The translations under genes were made by a program, and so were the position numbers. The notes under the pieces were generated by a model. The model did no database searches. It had not been told where the DNA came from and was given only the letters and a program-made list of their open reading frames with translations. This document shows positions 1 to 12,584 of a DNA stretch of 64,000 nt, in pieces (within the stretch, counting starts at the first letter, position 1; each line of letters starts with the position of its first letter). Source of the stretch: Cepaea nemoralis (Eukaryota; Mollusca; Gastropoda; Stylommatophora; Helicidae); the NCBI GenBank assembly GCA_014155875.1, contig JACEFZ010027924.1, positions 30,001-94,000 of the forward strand. Reading direction: 5' to 3'.

Positions 1-2
1 TG

Positions 3-836
3 CCAAAAGCGCTTTCTAAGCTTCAAGTTCTGCAGACTCTTTTGCTACACAAGAACATGATAGTGGACGTCTCATGGCTCCCAAAGAAGAGTCCTTTGAG
101 AACATTGTGGCTGCACAACAATCATATAAAGGACGCAGTAACGCTTGGCAATGCCTTGAGTCCTTACGGCGATTCATTAATTGATTTGGAAACACACGAT
201 AACCAGTTGACTTCAATTCCAAACTGTTCATTTCTCACTCATGTTGGAAATCTAGACTTTTCGCACAACAGAATATCGAACCCATACTCAGGATCTATCT
301 ATCCCAACACTTATTACATTGATCTGAGCTATAACTCTCTTCAAACGATCCCTCCTATTTTGACAACGTTGCGTCAAATGAATATGCTAGTGCTTCCTTG
401 GAACTCAATTGCAGTAATTACCTCAACGTACATTCCAACATGGATAACTGAACTGGAGTTAGGATTTAACCTCGTTTCAGAACTAACTGACAACAGCTTT
501 CCCCAGAATTCCCAGCTTGTCACTTTACATCTAAACAACAACCCCATTGTCAAAATCTCCGATTTGGCGTTCAAAAACATTCCGATGCTTAGAGAGCTGA
601 ACCTACAAGGCACTAGGCTCCAGCGCCTGCCACTCGCATTGGGGTCTGTTACCGGCTTAACATACTTTGATATGTCTGATATCAACGGACTGGTTTGTAC
701 CTGTATGGAAAAGAGTCTCACGAAGTTTATTCTCTTGCAGACATCTGATTCTGTGGTTGGGAACTGTGGTGAAACAAGCATATATGACTTCTTCTCAAAA
801 CTGAGCTCTGCTTGCCCTGGGCATTACCTTTTATGA
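3..836 (+). CDS. Leucine-rich repeat protein, copy 1 (3' part)
   Basis: The reading frame is open from the window edge to TGA at 834-836 (277 residues seen), so the start lies outside the window. It contains about nine LRRs of roughly 22-26 residues with typical LxxLxLxxN cores (for example LRTLWLHNNHI, TYYIDLSYNSL, LVTLHLNNNPI, LRELNLQGTRL). It ends in a cysteine cap with the pattern CTC, then C after 20 residues and C after 15 more (LVCTC...VGNC...SACP). This resembles a short LRRCT cap and suggests an extracellular or secreted protein. No signal peptide, membrane segment or kinase is visible. The 49.7-51.0 kb gene is a clear paralogue over the whole length, with the same SIYDFF-KLSSACP ending. 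An ATG at 42 is internal, not the start. The ligand or function is unknown; adhesion or recognition is only a guess. Confidence 0.85.
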   Translation, partial: PKALSKLQVLQTLLLHKNMIVDVSWLPKKSPLRTLWLHNNHIKDAVTLGNALSPYGDSLIDLETHDNQLTSIPNCSFLTHVGNLDFSHNRISNPYSGSIYPNTYYIDLSYNSLQTIPPILTTLRQMNMLVLPWNSIAVITSTYIPTWITELELGFNLVSELTDNSFPQNSQLVTLHLNNNPIVKISDLAFKNIPMLRELNLQGTRLQRLPLALGSVTGLTYFDMSDINGLVCTCMEKSLTKFILLQTSDSVVGNCGETSIYDFFSKLSSACPGHYLL

Positions 837-1119
837 CATAAAATGTTACTTCTGTGATGAAGAGGCTATTGGGAATTCTATCGCATATGCAGTTCCCAAC
901 CAGACAGCGATGATACTGATAACGATATTTATTAGAATATCGTTGTCACATATTAATAGTGTCTAATGTGCTCTTTAAACTAAGAAAGAAATAATTTGGT
1001 TGAACGGATGTTTCGAAATGGCGGACGATACAAATGGAAATAATAACAGATACGTTGCAGAATGTATTCGACAATATGAAACAATGTGTGAAGTATTGTC
1101 TAGAAGCCCGTGGTGGACA
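837..1119. other. Short AT-rich spacer
   Basis: This follows the LRR stop codon and presumably includes its 3' UTR. I see no clear polyadenylation signal close to the stop codon. A 69-codon open frame at 1000-1209 overlaps a transposon fragment and has no family features, so it is not called. Confidence 0.4.
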
Positions 1120-1298
1120 TTTCTAACACCTGTCACAATGAATATTTCATTATCGCTTTCCAGCTTCCCTAAAACAGCGTTAGACCATTGCAGTATCTAT
1201 TGTAACTAATTTAATAAATTATTTAGCACATTTTTGATGTACACCGTGATATAAATGTAACTACAAACACAATGTAGTGAGACTTTACAAACACAATG
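1120..1298 (+). mobile_element. MITE family 1, 5'-truncated copy
   Basis: The right part matches the complete element at 34060-34399, including the shared interior (AATGAATATTTCATT, and CTAATTTAAT...TTAGCACATTTTTGATG). It ends in the terminal repeat TGTAGTGAGACTTTACAAAC followed by TA. The left inverted repeat is missing. Confidence 0.6.
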
Positions 1299-1497
1299 TA
1301 TATATTGTCAAAGTCTCCAATTTCTCTCTATCCAGAGATAGAAAAAGTCTATATACAAGTTAAAGGATCTTTTTGATAATAGGTGAAGATGACGAAGACA
1401 CCGTTTTATGGTGTTTAATTTTCTCGCAGCGAGACGCTGTTGTCATTTGGAAACGGAAGATTTGAATCATGGTGTGGTTACGATAGCTTTCAATTAA
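1299..1497. other. Intergenic, nothing recognised
   Basis: AT-rich sequence with no coding or repeat signal that I can identify. Confidence 0.4.
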
Positions 1498-1762
1498 AAA
1501 AAAAAATTTTTGTTAACGCTCGCTCGCTTTGAACTCAAGCGTAATCCATACACACTTGTTATAGTAGTGCTGGGCGGAATTTTGCGTGTGGATTAGCTTT
1601 CCCTATTAATAGTGTACCTCGCCACCAGGCGAACCCGCTCCGATTTCAGAAGTACGTGTAATTTACATCCCCAAGTCAAGGACGATAGGTCAACATTTTA
1701 GTTCAATTGTCCGGTGTAGGGATTTGTAACAACACTCCCTGGGGTGAGGGGAACCTGCTATC
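1498..1762 (-). mobile_element. SINE family 1 (degenerate copy)
   Basis: The sequence matches the copy at 36270-36560: CGCTCGCTTTGAACTCAAGC at one end, then AAGTCAAGGACGA, and CCGGTGTAGGG at the tRNA-like end. The A-rich tail lies at about 1494-1506. The tRNA-like head (box B side) is degraded here. Confidence 0.6.
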
Positions 1763-3039
1763 ACACTTTAACAACGGGATGTCTTTAGCCCTGGGACATA
1801 GGTGACCTCAGTCCGCAAAACCCCTTCAGCCCTTGGAACACTATCTCCCTCACTCTCAACCAAGGGACGGTACCCCTTTCAAACCTCGTCCTGAACTCAT
1901 GACACAACTCTGGTATCTAACTATGATAACAATATGGTGTATTATACAAGATGAATGAGGATGATGATGATAACTCCAAGATAGGCCTCGCGGTATCTAT
2001 GAGAGATAAGTCGTGGCAAGATTCGAGCAGCCTCACGAATGTGGTGTCATCACAGTCAGGAGCTCTAGTATCACACTATGTGGTAAGTCAGACACGCTCA
2101 CCGAATATATCATGCCTCCGGCCAGGTATCGGCTTCTCCCCTTGGACAGGATAGCTGGCGTGTCGAACCACTAGGACTTGAAACCTCTGGTTGATGACGT
2201 CACTGCAGTCTGGACCACACTAGGGTAGGCACACTTACTGTCTCTCGTGTGGCGATAAAACTAAGACACTTCTCTGGGCAAAGTCCGAAAGTATCTAGAG
2301 CACTGCTAGTCTAGCGAGAGGTGGATCGCTCACTCAATGGTAATGGCAGTCACAAATATCCATGCGACCAGCATCGGTCAGTAGACCAGTAGCGCGGGTA
2401 TCACGGCGCAGGTTCATCTCTCGCTGAAGAGGGGCACTGTAGAAAAGTCAAAAGCAGATAACAGTTCTTTTCTAAAATCCATAGCCACAGGGAACAAGGC
2501 ACTGGGTAGCGAAGACATCATAGCTAGCTGGCAGGATGGTATTCAGTCAAGGTCACAGCTGGGACAATAACAACATCGAGATACTTGCCCAGGTGATATC
2601 AAGAACAAGTCAATAAGTTGCTGTCAGGCAAACAATCTGGTATATCTGACGTGAGGTGGGCGGTGAGTTAGCTGGGCCCCATACTGAGATGAAACTCTCG
2701 GTTGTAGATACCTCTTGCTGTGGTAGTGGGCTCACAGGCTGCTAACACTGGTACTCGCCATAGTCCGTATCACTGGACTCGTCCCCCAGATCTTCGCTCT
2801 GCTCTCATCAAGGTAGAACCTGTGGAGGATAACACTCAGTGAGAGCAACATGAATCAGACTTACCAACAGCGGATACAATTAGCTCCCGTGTACTCAGAC
2901 AGATGGACCCTTCCCATAGGGGCCTCACTCCATCATTGGCTGATCGCAGAAGTTGAGGACAAATAGGCCTATGACCAAAGCGGCAGCTGTTCCCCGGTAG
3001 CCTCTTTCCCAGATGAACGGTAGGGCTGGGCCAAGGTAG
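1763..3039. other. 1.3 kb with no recognised feature
   Basis: Base composition is more balanced than the flanks. There are scattered short open frames, the longest about 67 codons at 1951-2154, with no domain, motif or repeat that I recognise. It could be old transposon sequence or an intron. Confidence 0.4.
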
Positions 3040-3090
3040 GTGTTTCAGAGCTGGTCCTATGCTGAAACACTGCTATATAACATACTTGCT

Positions 3091-3405
<315 letters not shown>

Positions 3406-4378
3406 AGCTCACACACAACACTTCAACTTCATATCGATAACATGCCAGTAGAAAGTGTAATTGAGCACAAAACATTAGGCCTAATCATTGATAGAAACCT
3501 AACCTTTAATTCCCACGTTCAAGTGCTCATTAAACAAACAGCGAAAAAAGTCTACCAACTCGCCAAAATTAAAAACTTCCTTGATGAGGACACAAAGAAA
3601 CTATTCTATACTTCTCATATACAGACACACTTTGACTACTGCTCTACGATCTGGGACGGTTGTTCTAATTCAAACACCAAGCGACTTTACTCACTCCAGA
3701 AACGGGCCATGAGTCTAATTTATAGCAAACATTTAACTGACAATCCTAGCCTGTATAAACGACTTCAGTTACTACCACTCCGTAAACGCCTGCTTTTCAA
3801 TAAAGCTAAACTAATTCACAAAATCCTGCATCGGAATGCCCCAAATTACCTTTGGCCATTGTTTAAATATAATGCTAGACGCAGTAAACGTTTAAATATA
3901 TTACACATTCCGAAGCCTAGGATTGACTTATACAAAACAAGCTTAACGTACTCTGCAGCTCAGCTGTGGAACAATCTTCCACAAGAAATCAAAGACATCA
4001 CCAATCCCTTTTCATATAATCGCAAATTATTCGAACACTATCTCAATATGGATTACCTTCCCCCTTAATAATAGAGATAATAATAATAATAACAAAACCC
4101 TAGTATAACAGCCAGTCCCCTTTTGGTAGGCCAGTATATTCCACATGGCTAGCAACAAGTGTCAGACCATTATCTAATATTACTGTGTCGTGTAGTTTTG
4201 ATGTTCGCATTTTGCCCATGCCTTTATAATGCATATCCTTTATATTGTTGTTGTTCTCTATTAGCCTTGAATGATGTGTGAATGAAATAATGTATGAAAG
4301 AGAGTGATAGAAGGGCAGAATGTTAGACGGACCTGCGTGCCCAATTCTTAACCCTTTGAAAATAAAGTTTGTTCGTTC
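3406..4378 (+). mobile_element. CR1/L2-type non-LTR retrotransposon, 3' end
   Basis: This encodes the C-terminal part of a reverse transcriptase ORF up to TAA at 4066-4068. The thumb and post-thumb region is recognisable: [15 protein letters not shown], then [20 protein letters not shown] and the [13 protein letters not shown] motif near the end. The catalytic palm is missing through 5' truncation. A ~300-bp 3' UTR follows, ending CCTTTGAAAATAAAGTTTG and a TTCG tetramer tail. The same 3' UTR lies in reverse at 32036-32340. The upstream join is to the TCTG/TCTA array, so any ATG there is artificial. Confidence 0.8.
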
Positions 4379-4552
<174 letters not shown>

Positions 4553-4635
4553 ACCCGGCCCGGCTTCGCCCAGCTCCTGGTGGGGAGCATCTAATTTAAT
4601 TCATATAAGTAGTCATATAAGTTCCCGTTCCCGAC

Positions 4636-4668
<33 letters not shown>

Positions 4669-4842
4669 CACCCGGCCCGGCTTCGCCCAGCCTCCGCTGG
4701 GAGCATCTCATTAAATTCATATAAGTAGTCATATAAGCTCCCGTTCCCGACTATCTGTCTGTCTGTCTGTCTATCTATCTGACCCGGCGCGCTTCGCTCA
4801 GCTCCTGGCGGGAGCGTCTCATTAAATTCATATACCCAAAAA
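4553..4842 (+). repeat. Three ~115-bp units, GC-rich core plus TCTG spacer
   Basis: Units begin at about 4553, 4669 and 4781. Each has ACCCGGC..GGCTTCGCCCAG, then GGGAGC-TCT, AATTCATATA and GTTCCCGAC, followed by a TCTG/TCTA stretch. The first GC-rich segment also stands alone at 3091. The core can form a GC hairpin (GGGCGAAGCCGGG on the minus strand). Confidence 0.75.
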
Positions 4843-5395
4843 AAAAAAATTAACTTAAGAATGTCCTTCCACACACCATCCATTATTTTTAATGAAAACT
4901 GTTTTTAATCACCTACATGACTATAGATAACTTCTTTAAACGAAAAAAAGATGAGGTACAATGTTATGCATTATGCATTATTTTTATGAAAACTTTGAAA
5001 ACACCTTAAAGATTTCATCATTATATATTATAACACATATGCCTACATAAATAACTGTAGACAAACATTTTGTAAAGCTTTGATAACAATGCAACAATCT
5101 ATATATAAAATATATAGAAATGCTATTAAAAGTTATGCCCTTTGAAATAACTTTTCTTAAGTTAAGTCCCCTCGCTTTATATAAATGATAATGAAAAATG
5201 AAATATTAAATTTTAGTAAGTAAATAGCTGATTGTACACTAACAAACTATGACAGTTGGCTGCACGGGAATGAAAAGAAAACACTGTAGAAAATTTCATC
5301 TCAATCGGATGGACCGTTATTGAACGCATCACATACATCCCTACCCACATACATACATCCTTTTTTATAGATATAGATATAGTTAGTTAGTTAGT
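4843..5395 (-). mobile_element. Possible non-autonomous Helitron-like element
   Basis: On the minus strand the segment begins CTATATCTATATCTATAAAA, carries a CATCCGATTGAGATGAAAT motif and an AT-rich body, and runs into the GC-rich hairpin units at 4553-4842. That order (AT-rich 5' end, body, GC hairpin, microsatellite) resembles Helitron or Helentron-derived short elements. I see no clear CTRR 3' terminus, so the class is uncertain. Confidence 0.35.
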
Positions 5396-6795
5396 TGTAC
5401 TTATAGACAGAAGGGCCCTGAAGTAGGGCATATGGCAGTACTCTCACCCCTTCCTGTTATACGCCAGATCTGATGTCGAACCTTGCCGTAGGTACAATCC
5501 ACTAGATCCCATCAAATATACAGGGTAATCCCCCTGTAGAAGAAATCCACACCCCGTTCCCCCTCCCTGGTCCCAGGTTGGGACCTTTAGAACGGTGTCA
5601 TGTTCAATATGAACAATGCGGTCACTTTCCCCATTGTCACCCTCGCAGGAAGCCACTATATATTAAGCTGGTCTTCCGTTGAGATAAACTACAAGACCGA
5701 TGTGAGGAAATCCAAGAAGAAAGCCAGTGGTCGCCCCACCATGTGACACGAAGTTCGACTACCGATACGACCTTGAGGTTTTGGCCGACCGGTGCAATCG
5801 CTTCATCGCACTCGCCCGAGTTCATCGATATATCACTCGATATATCCGAAGCGACTACTTAATCTACTTCCGGTAGCAATGCGGGTAACGGTTCGGCCAC
5901 GCTGGCCATGCCAACGCTTGAGGTTATGAAGTTGGCCATGTGTGAACTCAAATTACAGGTCTCGCTTTCTGAACCTGTTTTTCCCAATCTACAGGGGCTG
6001 TTAATAAGCCGTGCGCTGCTACCTTATGAAATATTTTAGCCGTGCAATGCTAGTAAACACGTGTTTGCCACAGGATTAAATTACAGTCGAAAAGCACCAA
6101 CCTACAAATGTTCACACGTGACCTCCTTCCTCGCAACGGTCAGTACACGCATCAGCGAAATCTCATAATTCAAATTACCGACACCGCACTAGTTAAGAAA
6201 AAAGGTTGTACACATACCTTCACACACGGAGCACGACAGTGGATATGAGAGGCGTTGTCACTACAACTGGTCATAATTTCAAAGGTCTTCGACCCTCATC
6301 AAGACACGTTGTCCTGCTCTCTATCAAGTAGCACTGTGCCAAAATGTCGTGCCGGCCAGCAACCTTCGTTCCCAACTGAACCTTTGTCCCTGGACGAGTG
6401 ACTGCGGCTGCGTCAGACATGCGCAGGCCGTAGTGTCGGACCCCGGTTCCGCCACACAAGTTCTGGAATCTTCTTCAAGGGCGAGCAACGGCTCTGGTCG
6501 GTAGTGTCAAATTACTGGTTCCTTCCCTTTGACCAGTACATCATCACCCGGCTGCCCGAAGTCGTCACGGAAACTTCACCAAACCGAAAACTCCCGAGGC
6601 GAACCGAATGATTTCTGTGACATGATTGAGCCCCTTACGTCGGCATCATCACACCGGATGTTTAAGAAAACGCGTTCTGATATTTTAGGCCATGCTGAAT
6701 AACTGTGAATGTATTTATTGTGATTAACAATCCACATAAGATGTCCAGTTGTAATTAGCATACAAGAAAATTGGCACTTTATAGTTTAATGCTTA
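5396..6795. other. 1.4 kb with little recognisable content
   Basis: No gene is seen. A short segment near 6636-6700 (CATCACACCGGATGTTTAAG) looks like the tRNA-like head of SINE family 1 and may be a remnant. The rest shows only short unsupported open frames. Confidence 0.4.
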
Positions 6796-7093
6796 GATGG
6801 AAAGAGAGAAAAAGAGAAAGAAAGGTAGAGGGAGGGAGAATGACAAAACCGAGGTAAAGGAAGAGACAGGTTCGGAAAGTGAAAGTTCATGGGAAAAGAG
6901 AGTGAGTGGGACAAATTGAGAAATTGGACAAAGAGGGACTGATGTAGCGAGATAGAGAGAGATAGAAAAGGAGAAATAAAACGAGACTAAAAGAGAGAAA
7001 CAGAGCAAGAAGGTGGGGGGAGAGAGAAAGAGCGATAAAAAAGAAAAAGGCGAGTACAGAAAGTTTATAGGAAATATAAAGACGAGAGAGAGA

Positions 7094-7170
<77 letters not shown>

Positions 7171-7235
7171 TAGACAGAGACAGAGACAGAGTGAGTTAGA
7201 CAGAAAGATAGAGACAGACCGAGAGAAATCGAGAC
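6796..7235 (+). repeat. GA-rich polypurine tract with (GA)n
   Basis: Almost pure purine on the plus strand, with a (GA)n core at about 7084-7155 and GACAGA variants after it. It is the left flank of the gypsy provirus; the right flank beyond the 5' LTR is the same kind of sequence. Ser/Leu-rich and Arg/Glu-rich open frames here are artefacts. Confidence 0.85.
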
Positions 7236-7239
7236 TTAG

Positions 7240-7547
7240 TGTTACAGATCACGGAGTCTGTGTATAATTGAAGGCAACTGTAATAAATGAAGTCAAGGCT
7301 CCGACCAAAGTGTATATGTGTCCGTTTATTAGTCCAGGTATAAAAACGAATACAGTAAGTTGAAACACTTCTGGCTAAGTCGAATGCTGAGTTGGGACTG
7401 CCCTATGTTTATCCTTGACGTCACGCGTGAGCTTCCCTAACAACTCGTTCAATTGTGCTCACACGTGCATCATTCATTTCCCAAACCCTTTTCTATTTCA
7501 CACCAACTATCTCCCAAACTACTAACAGAGATGGTGCTCTGTTATAT
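7240..7547 (-). mobile_element. Gypsy 3' LTR (outer copy)
   Basis: About 305 bp. On the minus strand it begins near TATAACAGAG and ends CTGTAACA. It contains an AATAAA at its 3' part and a TATA-like TTTTTATACC. It is near-identical to the LTRs at 19095-19401 and 22471-22777. TTAG at 7236-7239 matches TTAG just outside the 5' LTR, as expected for a 4-bp target duplication. A purine-rich tract (AAGAAAGGGAGGA, minus strand) sits immediately inside, consistent with the polypurine primer site. Confidence 0.85.
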
Positions 7548-9330
7548 TCCTCCCTTTCTTTAAAAAGACTTATCTTAAAAAGTCTTACCCCTAACCTACT
7601 TATTCTAAATAAAATCTTAACCCCAACATTATTTCTTCCCCTCTTAACTAATAAACTTCCTTTCTATTCCTTCAAGTCCAATTCTCTACCTGTCTCTTAT
7701 AGCTAACTGCTATGTTCTGTGATACTTCTTCTTCGTTTCTGAGCCCACAAGGTTTCATTAAAAAAAACCACGGTTCATATGTACAATTGTTCATAAAAAT
7801 CGTTGGGATATACTTTGAAACTTATCATGCGTTATGTAAGTTCTCATTCTCTCTCAACATCAACAACACAACAAAGGATAGACAGAAAAGATGGGGTGCG
7901 CACCCAGTTATGAAGACTATAAAGAAGTAGTCAAAAACAATCACATTTACCTCCCTTGCAAACGCAAAAACTTTTACAAATAAAAGTTTTTCAAAAACAC
8001 ATCTTATGATCTATGAACATATATCCCTGTTTGTTATAAATTAAGTCGATCCAAAATTTCTTCCATATACTCAATATTTGTACTGTCATCCACACCCATG
8101 ACTATATTTCAACCTGTCTCATGTCCCATCATGAAATCATTAACAATGTTCATTTTCCATGAACATATTTTAAATTAATTAACGCTGTTTATCACAGCTC
8201 CTATATTTACCCCCTCACATCCCATGACAAGCATCCTTGTTCATATACGTATCTAACTCTGTACCAAACCATATGCACTGCTATCCTACAGCCCCCTTAA
8301 TATCCATTCTTTATTAACCAGCTTCTTATATTTTCTAACTATCACAGCCTCTTTTTACACCCGCTATAGACGTTAGTCACGTTTATTCCTTAATATAATA
8401 TGGCATCCAATCCATATACCTTCAATCAATGCTGACTTAATGCAGCTCCTATTTCAACTCCCCCAGAACCCTTTTATTTGTGTAGTAACCAATATAAAAC
8501 CCCGTCATTTAAGTATGGCATATGTTTCCAAAACTTCATAGCCCCTATGTAATTAACCTCCCTATCCTAAAACATTAACGCTGATTGTCGCAGCAGCCTT
8601 CTTACCAACACAAGGTACTCATGTTTACTAGAAGTTATTACTCATAAGGAGAATGTTTCTCTCTTCTAGTCCTCAGTCGTTTGTTACCTATTTTCTGAAC
8701 GAAGGGTTCTAAATAAAGCCCCGTCTTATTCGTCTTTATTCTAAACAAAACAATAACTGCTTGTGAACAAAAAAATAAATATTTTAACAATTTTCAACTT
8801 ATTTGTAAACAAGGGTAAATACTATTCAATACACAAGACAATTCAACTAAAATCATAATTCATGAGTCAACCAAAACGAAGTCAAAACAGGATATCATAC
8901 CCCCCACGTTTTGAAGACAAAATTTTCTTTCCCCTCATATCAAATAAAGGTAATCAACCAATTCAAAGAAAGACATTATTTAAAATAATATGACATACAT
9001 CCTATCCATTGTTAGTCACTTTTACGGACTAACAATAAATTATTCATCTATTAAGAAAACTCAACAAGTCAAATCTTAAAATCAAATGGGAATAAAAATA
9101 CATCTTCAAGACCACACGAGAATTTACATCCATATTATCTAACTTATTACTAAAATATACAACATCATGTCTACTCCTCAAGACAATTCACCACAACTAT
9201 TAATTAAGCTATTTGCCAATCTGTTTCCATACTTTATCTGTAACTCACAGCCACCGTATTTCATCAATTATCAATTTCCTCTTTAAACCACAAAATTTTT
9301 AATGTGCTACCTGCAGTATTTTCTATCAAT
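7548..9330 (-). other. Gypsy non-coding region between pol and 3' LTR (unit a)
   Basis: AT-rich, about 1.8 kb, with no open frame that could be an envelope gene on the element's strand. It is homologous to 10758-12584. It may be a long 3' UTR or a fully decayed third ORF. Confidence 0.6.
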
Positions 9331-10591
9331 TTATTTACTATGTCTCCATTTCTTCAGTAATTCAAGATTTTTCTGTATGAGTGCTATCTCCACATCAATG
9401 TCTTCATCCTCTCGTAGAGAAATATTTTCCTTCATGCTACTATCTCCATTAGATTCCGAATTTTCATCCATTCCTTCTTCTTCATCTGTATGTCTGTTGC
9501 TAGCAGCCGCTAATTTTTTCCTTTCTATATCCAATCTAATCTGTCTATCATAGTTTCTTAACGATCTTTCGAGTAGTGGCATGTCATCGTCGCTTGATGA
9601 ATTTTCTCTAATTCTCCACTGTCTTTTCACTTCTATTTCTCTCTGTCTTTCTATTCTCCTTTCCACTGCTTATCTGGTATTTTTGAATGGAGCGGTTACC
9701 TCTTCTTCCATAGATTTAACACTATCATAACAACCATCATACGTATTCCTCTCTTCTTTCATCAACGTTTTCGGTATTGTCTGTTCATAAGTATCATCGT
9801 AAACTGGTGTTGTTATTAATTGACTTTGTACCGGATCTTTTCCAAAATCTGGGGGTATTGTAGCTCTTCTGACGAGTTGTCCATCTGAATATAAGTCGTC
9901 TGAATAATAATAATAATAATTATTATTATTATTGTTTCTCTTATCTTCATTATCTCTTCTTAAGTGCTCTACGTGTGCCCTTGCTACATGTCCTGTGATT
10001 TGGTTCTTTATAATGTATGATACAGTACCTAACCTTTCTAAAATATAATAACCAATGGAACAAATCCAATGAGCATCAAATTTAGAGTTTCCTTCTATGC
10101 TTCTTATAATAAACTCTATCACCTACTTTAAATTCCTGTAATTGTGTATTTTGTTTGCGTACCTTTTCTGTCTTTCTCTGGCTTTAATTATATTGTTTCT
10201 TAACCTTACATGCGCTTTGTGCATTTCTTGTATAATAACTTCCTTGAAAATCCTCTCCCATATATTTACGTCTTGGTTTTAACGAGATTGTCAATTGGTA
10301 GTATAGGCTCTCTTCCCGTGTAATAAGTAGAATGGTGAAAACCCTGTGCCCTCATTTTGATTTGTGCGTATCGCGCTTAGTGCAGATCCCAAGAAAAGGT
10401 CCCAATCTTTTTCATGTTCATCGACAATTTTTGCTATAATGTTATACAATGTTCGATGTTGTCTCTCATTCTTAGCATTTGAAGAAGGTCTATAATACGA
10501 GGTTTTTATATGGTTTATATTCAAATCTTGTAATAACTTCTCAAACTTCTTGTTCACAAAACTCCTTACCTATTATCTGTGAGTACGATCT
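9331..10591 (-). pseudogene. pol: Gypsy integrase C-terminal part (duplicate, broken)
   Basis: This is the second copy of the integrase end of pol. It starts in the catalytic core after the first Asp region and includes the SSNAKNERQHRTL segment with the catalytic Glu, the GTGFSPFYLLHG motif, and the charged tail rich in Asn, Tyr, Arg and Glu. It is cut off at 10591 by the duplication junction and is broken into three frames (about 10557-10291, 10122-9670 and 9666-9331). It is non-functional. Confidence 0.85.
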
Positions 10592-10602
10592 TGGAAATAA
10601 AA

Positions 10603-10757
10603 TATGTTTATCCTTGACGTCACGCGTGAGCTTCCCTAACAACTCGTTCAATTGTGCTCACGCGTGCATCATTTATCACTTATTCATTTCCCAAACCCTT
10701 TTCTATTTCACACCAACTATCTCCCAAACTACTAACAGAGATGGTGCTCTGTTACTA
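10603..10757 (-). mobile_element. Gypsy 3' LTR, partial (inner copy)
   Basis: About 155 bp of the LTR (the 5' part in element orientation), from TATGTTTATCC to CTCTGTTACTA. It is truncated by the tandem-duplication junction and followed by the polypurine tract, as in the outer copy. Confidence 0.85.
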
Positions 10758-12584
10758 ATCCTCCCTTTCTTTAAAAAGACTTATCTTAAAAAGTCTTAAC
10801 CCCTAACCTACCTTCTAATTAAAATCTTAACCCCAACATTATCTCTCCCCCTCTTAACCAATAAACTTCCTTTCTATTCCCTCAAGTCCAATTCTCCACC
10901 CGTCTCCCATAGCCAACTGCTATGTTCTGTGATACTTCTTCTTCGTTTCTGAGTCCACAAGTTTAAAAAAACCACGGTTCATATATACAATTGTTCATTT
11001 AAAAAAAATCGTTGGTATATACTTTGAAACCTATCATGCGTTATGAAGTTCTCATTCTCTCTCAACATCAACAACACAACAAAGGATAGACAGAAAAGAT
11101 GGGGTGCGCACCCAGTTATGAAGATATAAAGAAGTAGTCAAAAACAATCACATTTACCTCCCTTGCAAACGTAAAAACTTTTACAAATAAAAGTTTTTCA
11201 AAAACACATCTTATGATCTATGAACCTATATCCCTGTTTGTTATAAATTAAGTTGATCCAAAATTTCTTCCATATACTCAATATTTGTACTGTCATCCAC
11301 ACCCATGACTATATTTCACCTGTCTCATGTCCCATCATGAAATCATTAACAATGTTCATTTTCCATGAACATATTTTAAATTAATTAACGCTGTTTATCA
11401 CAGCTCCTATATTTACCCCCTCACATCCCATGACAAGCATCCTTGTTCATATACGTATCTAACCCTGTACCAAACCATATGCACTGCTATCTACAGCCCC
11501 CTTAATATCCATTCTTTATTAACCAGCTTCTTATATTTTCTAACTATCACAGCCTCTTTTTACACCCGCTATAGACGTTAGTCACGTTTATTCCTTAATA
11601 TAATATGGCATCCAATCCATATACCTTCAATCAATGCTGACTTAATGCAGCTCCTATTTCAACTCCCCCAGAACCCTTTTATTTGTGTAGTAACCATTAT
11701 AAAACCCCGTCATTTAAGTATGGCATATGTTTCCAAAACTTCATAGCCACTATGTAATTAACCTCCCTATCCTAAAACATTAACGCTGATTGGCGCAGCA
11801 GCCTTCTTACCAGCACAAGGTACTCATGTTTACTAGAACTTATTACTCATAAGGAGAATGTGTCTCTCTTCTAGTCCTCAGTCGTTTGTTAACTATTTTC
11901 TGAACGAAGGGTTTTAAATAAAGCCCCGTCTTATTCGTCTTTATTCTAAACAAAACAATAACTGCTTGTGAACAAAATTTTTAACAATTTTCAACTTATT
12001 TGTAAACAAGGGTAATTACTATTCAATACACAAGACAATTCAACCAAAATCATAATTCATGAGTCAACCAAAACGAAGTCAAAACAGGATATCATACCCC
12101 CCACGTTTTGAAGACACATTTTCTTTCCCCTCATATCAAATAAAGGTAATCAACCAATTCAAAGAAAGACATTATTTAAAATAATATGACATACATCCTA
12201 TCCATTGGTAGTCACTTTTACGGACTAACAATAAATTATTTATCTATTAAGAAAACTCAACAAGTCAAATCTTAAAATCAAATGGGAATAAAAATACATC
12301 TTCAAGACCACACGAGAATTTACATCCATATTATCTAACTTATTACTAAAATATACAACATCATGTCTACTCCTCAAGACAATTCACCTACAACTATTAA
12401 TTAAGCTATTTGCCAATCTGTTTCCTATAACTTATCTGTAACTACACAGCTACCGTATTTCATCAATTATCAATTTCCTCTTTAAACCACAAAATTTTCA
12501 TCCTGCTATCTGCAGTATTTTCTATCAATTTATCTACCTATGTCTCCATTTCTTCAGTAACTTCTAGATTTTTCTGTATAAGTG
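10758..12584 (-). other. Gypsy non-coding region between pol and LTR (unit b)
   Basis: AT-rich and homologous to 7548-9330. There is no open frame with envelope features (no signal peptide plus transmembrane pattern) on the minus strand. Confidence 0.6.

Larger units (their letters stand above)
7404..10591 (-). repeat. 3' tandem duplication, unit a (LTR part to integrase)
   Basis: This 3.2-kb unit is repeated at 10603-13777 with a few percent divergence and small indels. Both copies start inside the LTR at TATGTTTATCCTTGACG and end inside integrase at GTGAGTACGATCT. The junction carries about 11 bp of filler (10592-10602, TGGAAATAAAA). Confidence 0.85.

Noticed and set aside
3..836. Idea that the LRR gene was gained from an oomycete or other microbe
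   Set aside because: The cap and LRR style loosely recall microbial LRR proteins, but I cannot compare sequences here. Copy 2 has an apparent intron and sits among animal repeats.
1000..1209. 69-residue frame after LRR copy 1
   Set aside because: It overlaps a MITE fragment and has no homologue or motif I can see.
7548..9330. Envelope gene of an errantivirus-like provirus
   Set aside because: There is no minus-strand open frame with signal peptide, cleavage site or membrane segment between integrase and the 3' LTR, in either duplicate.
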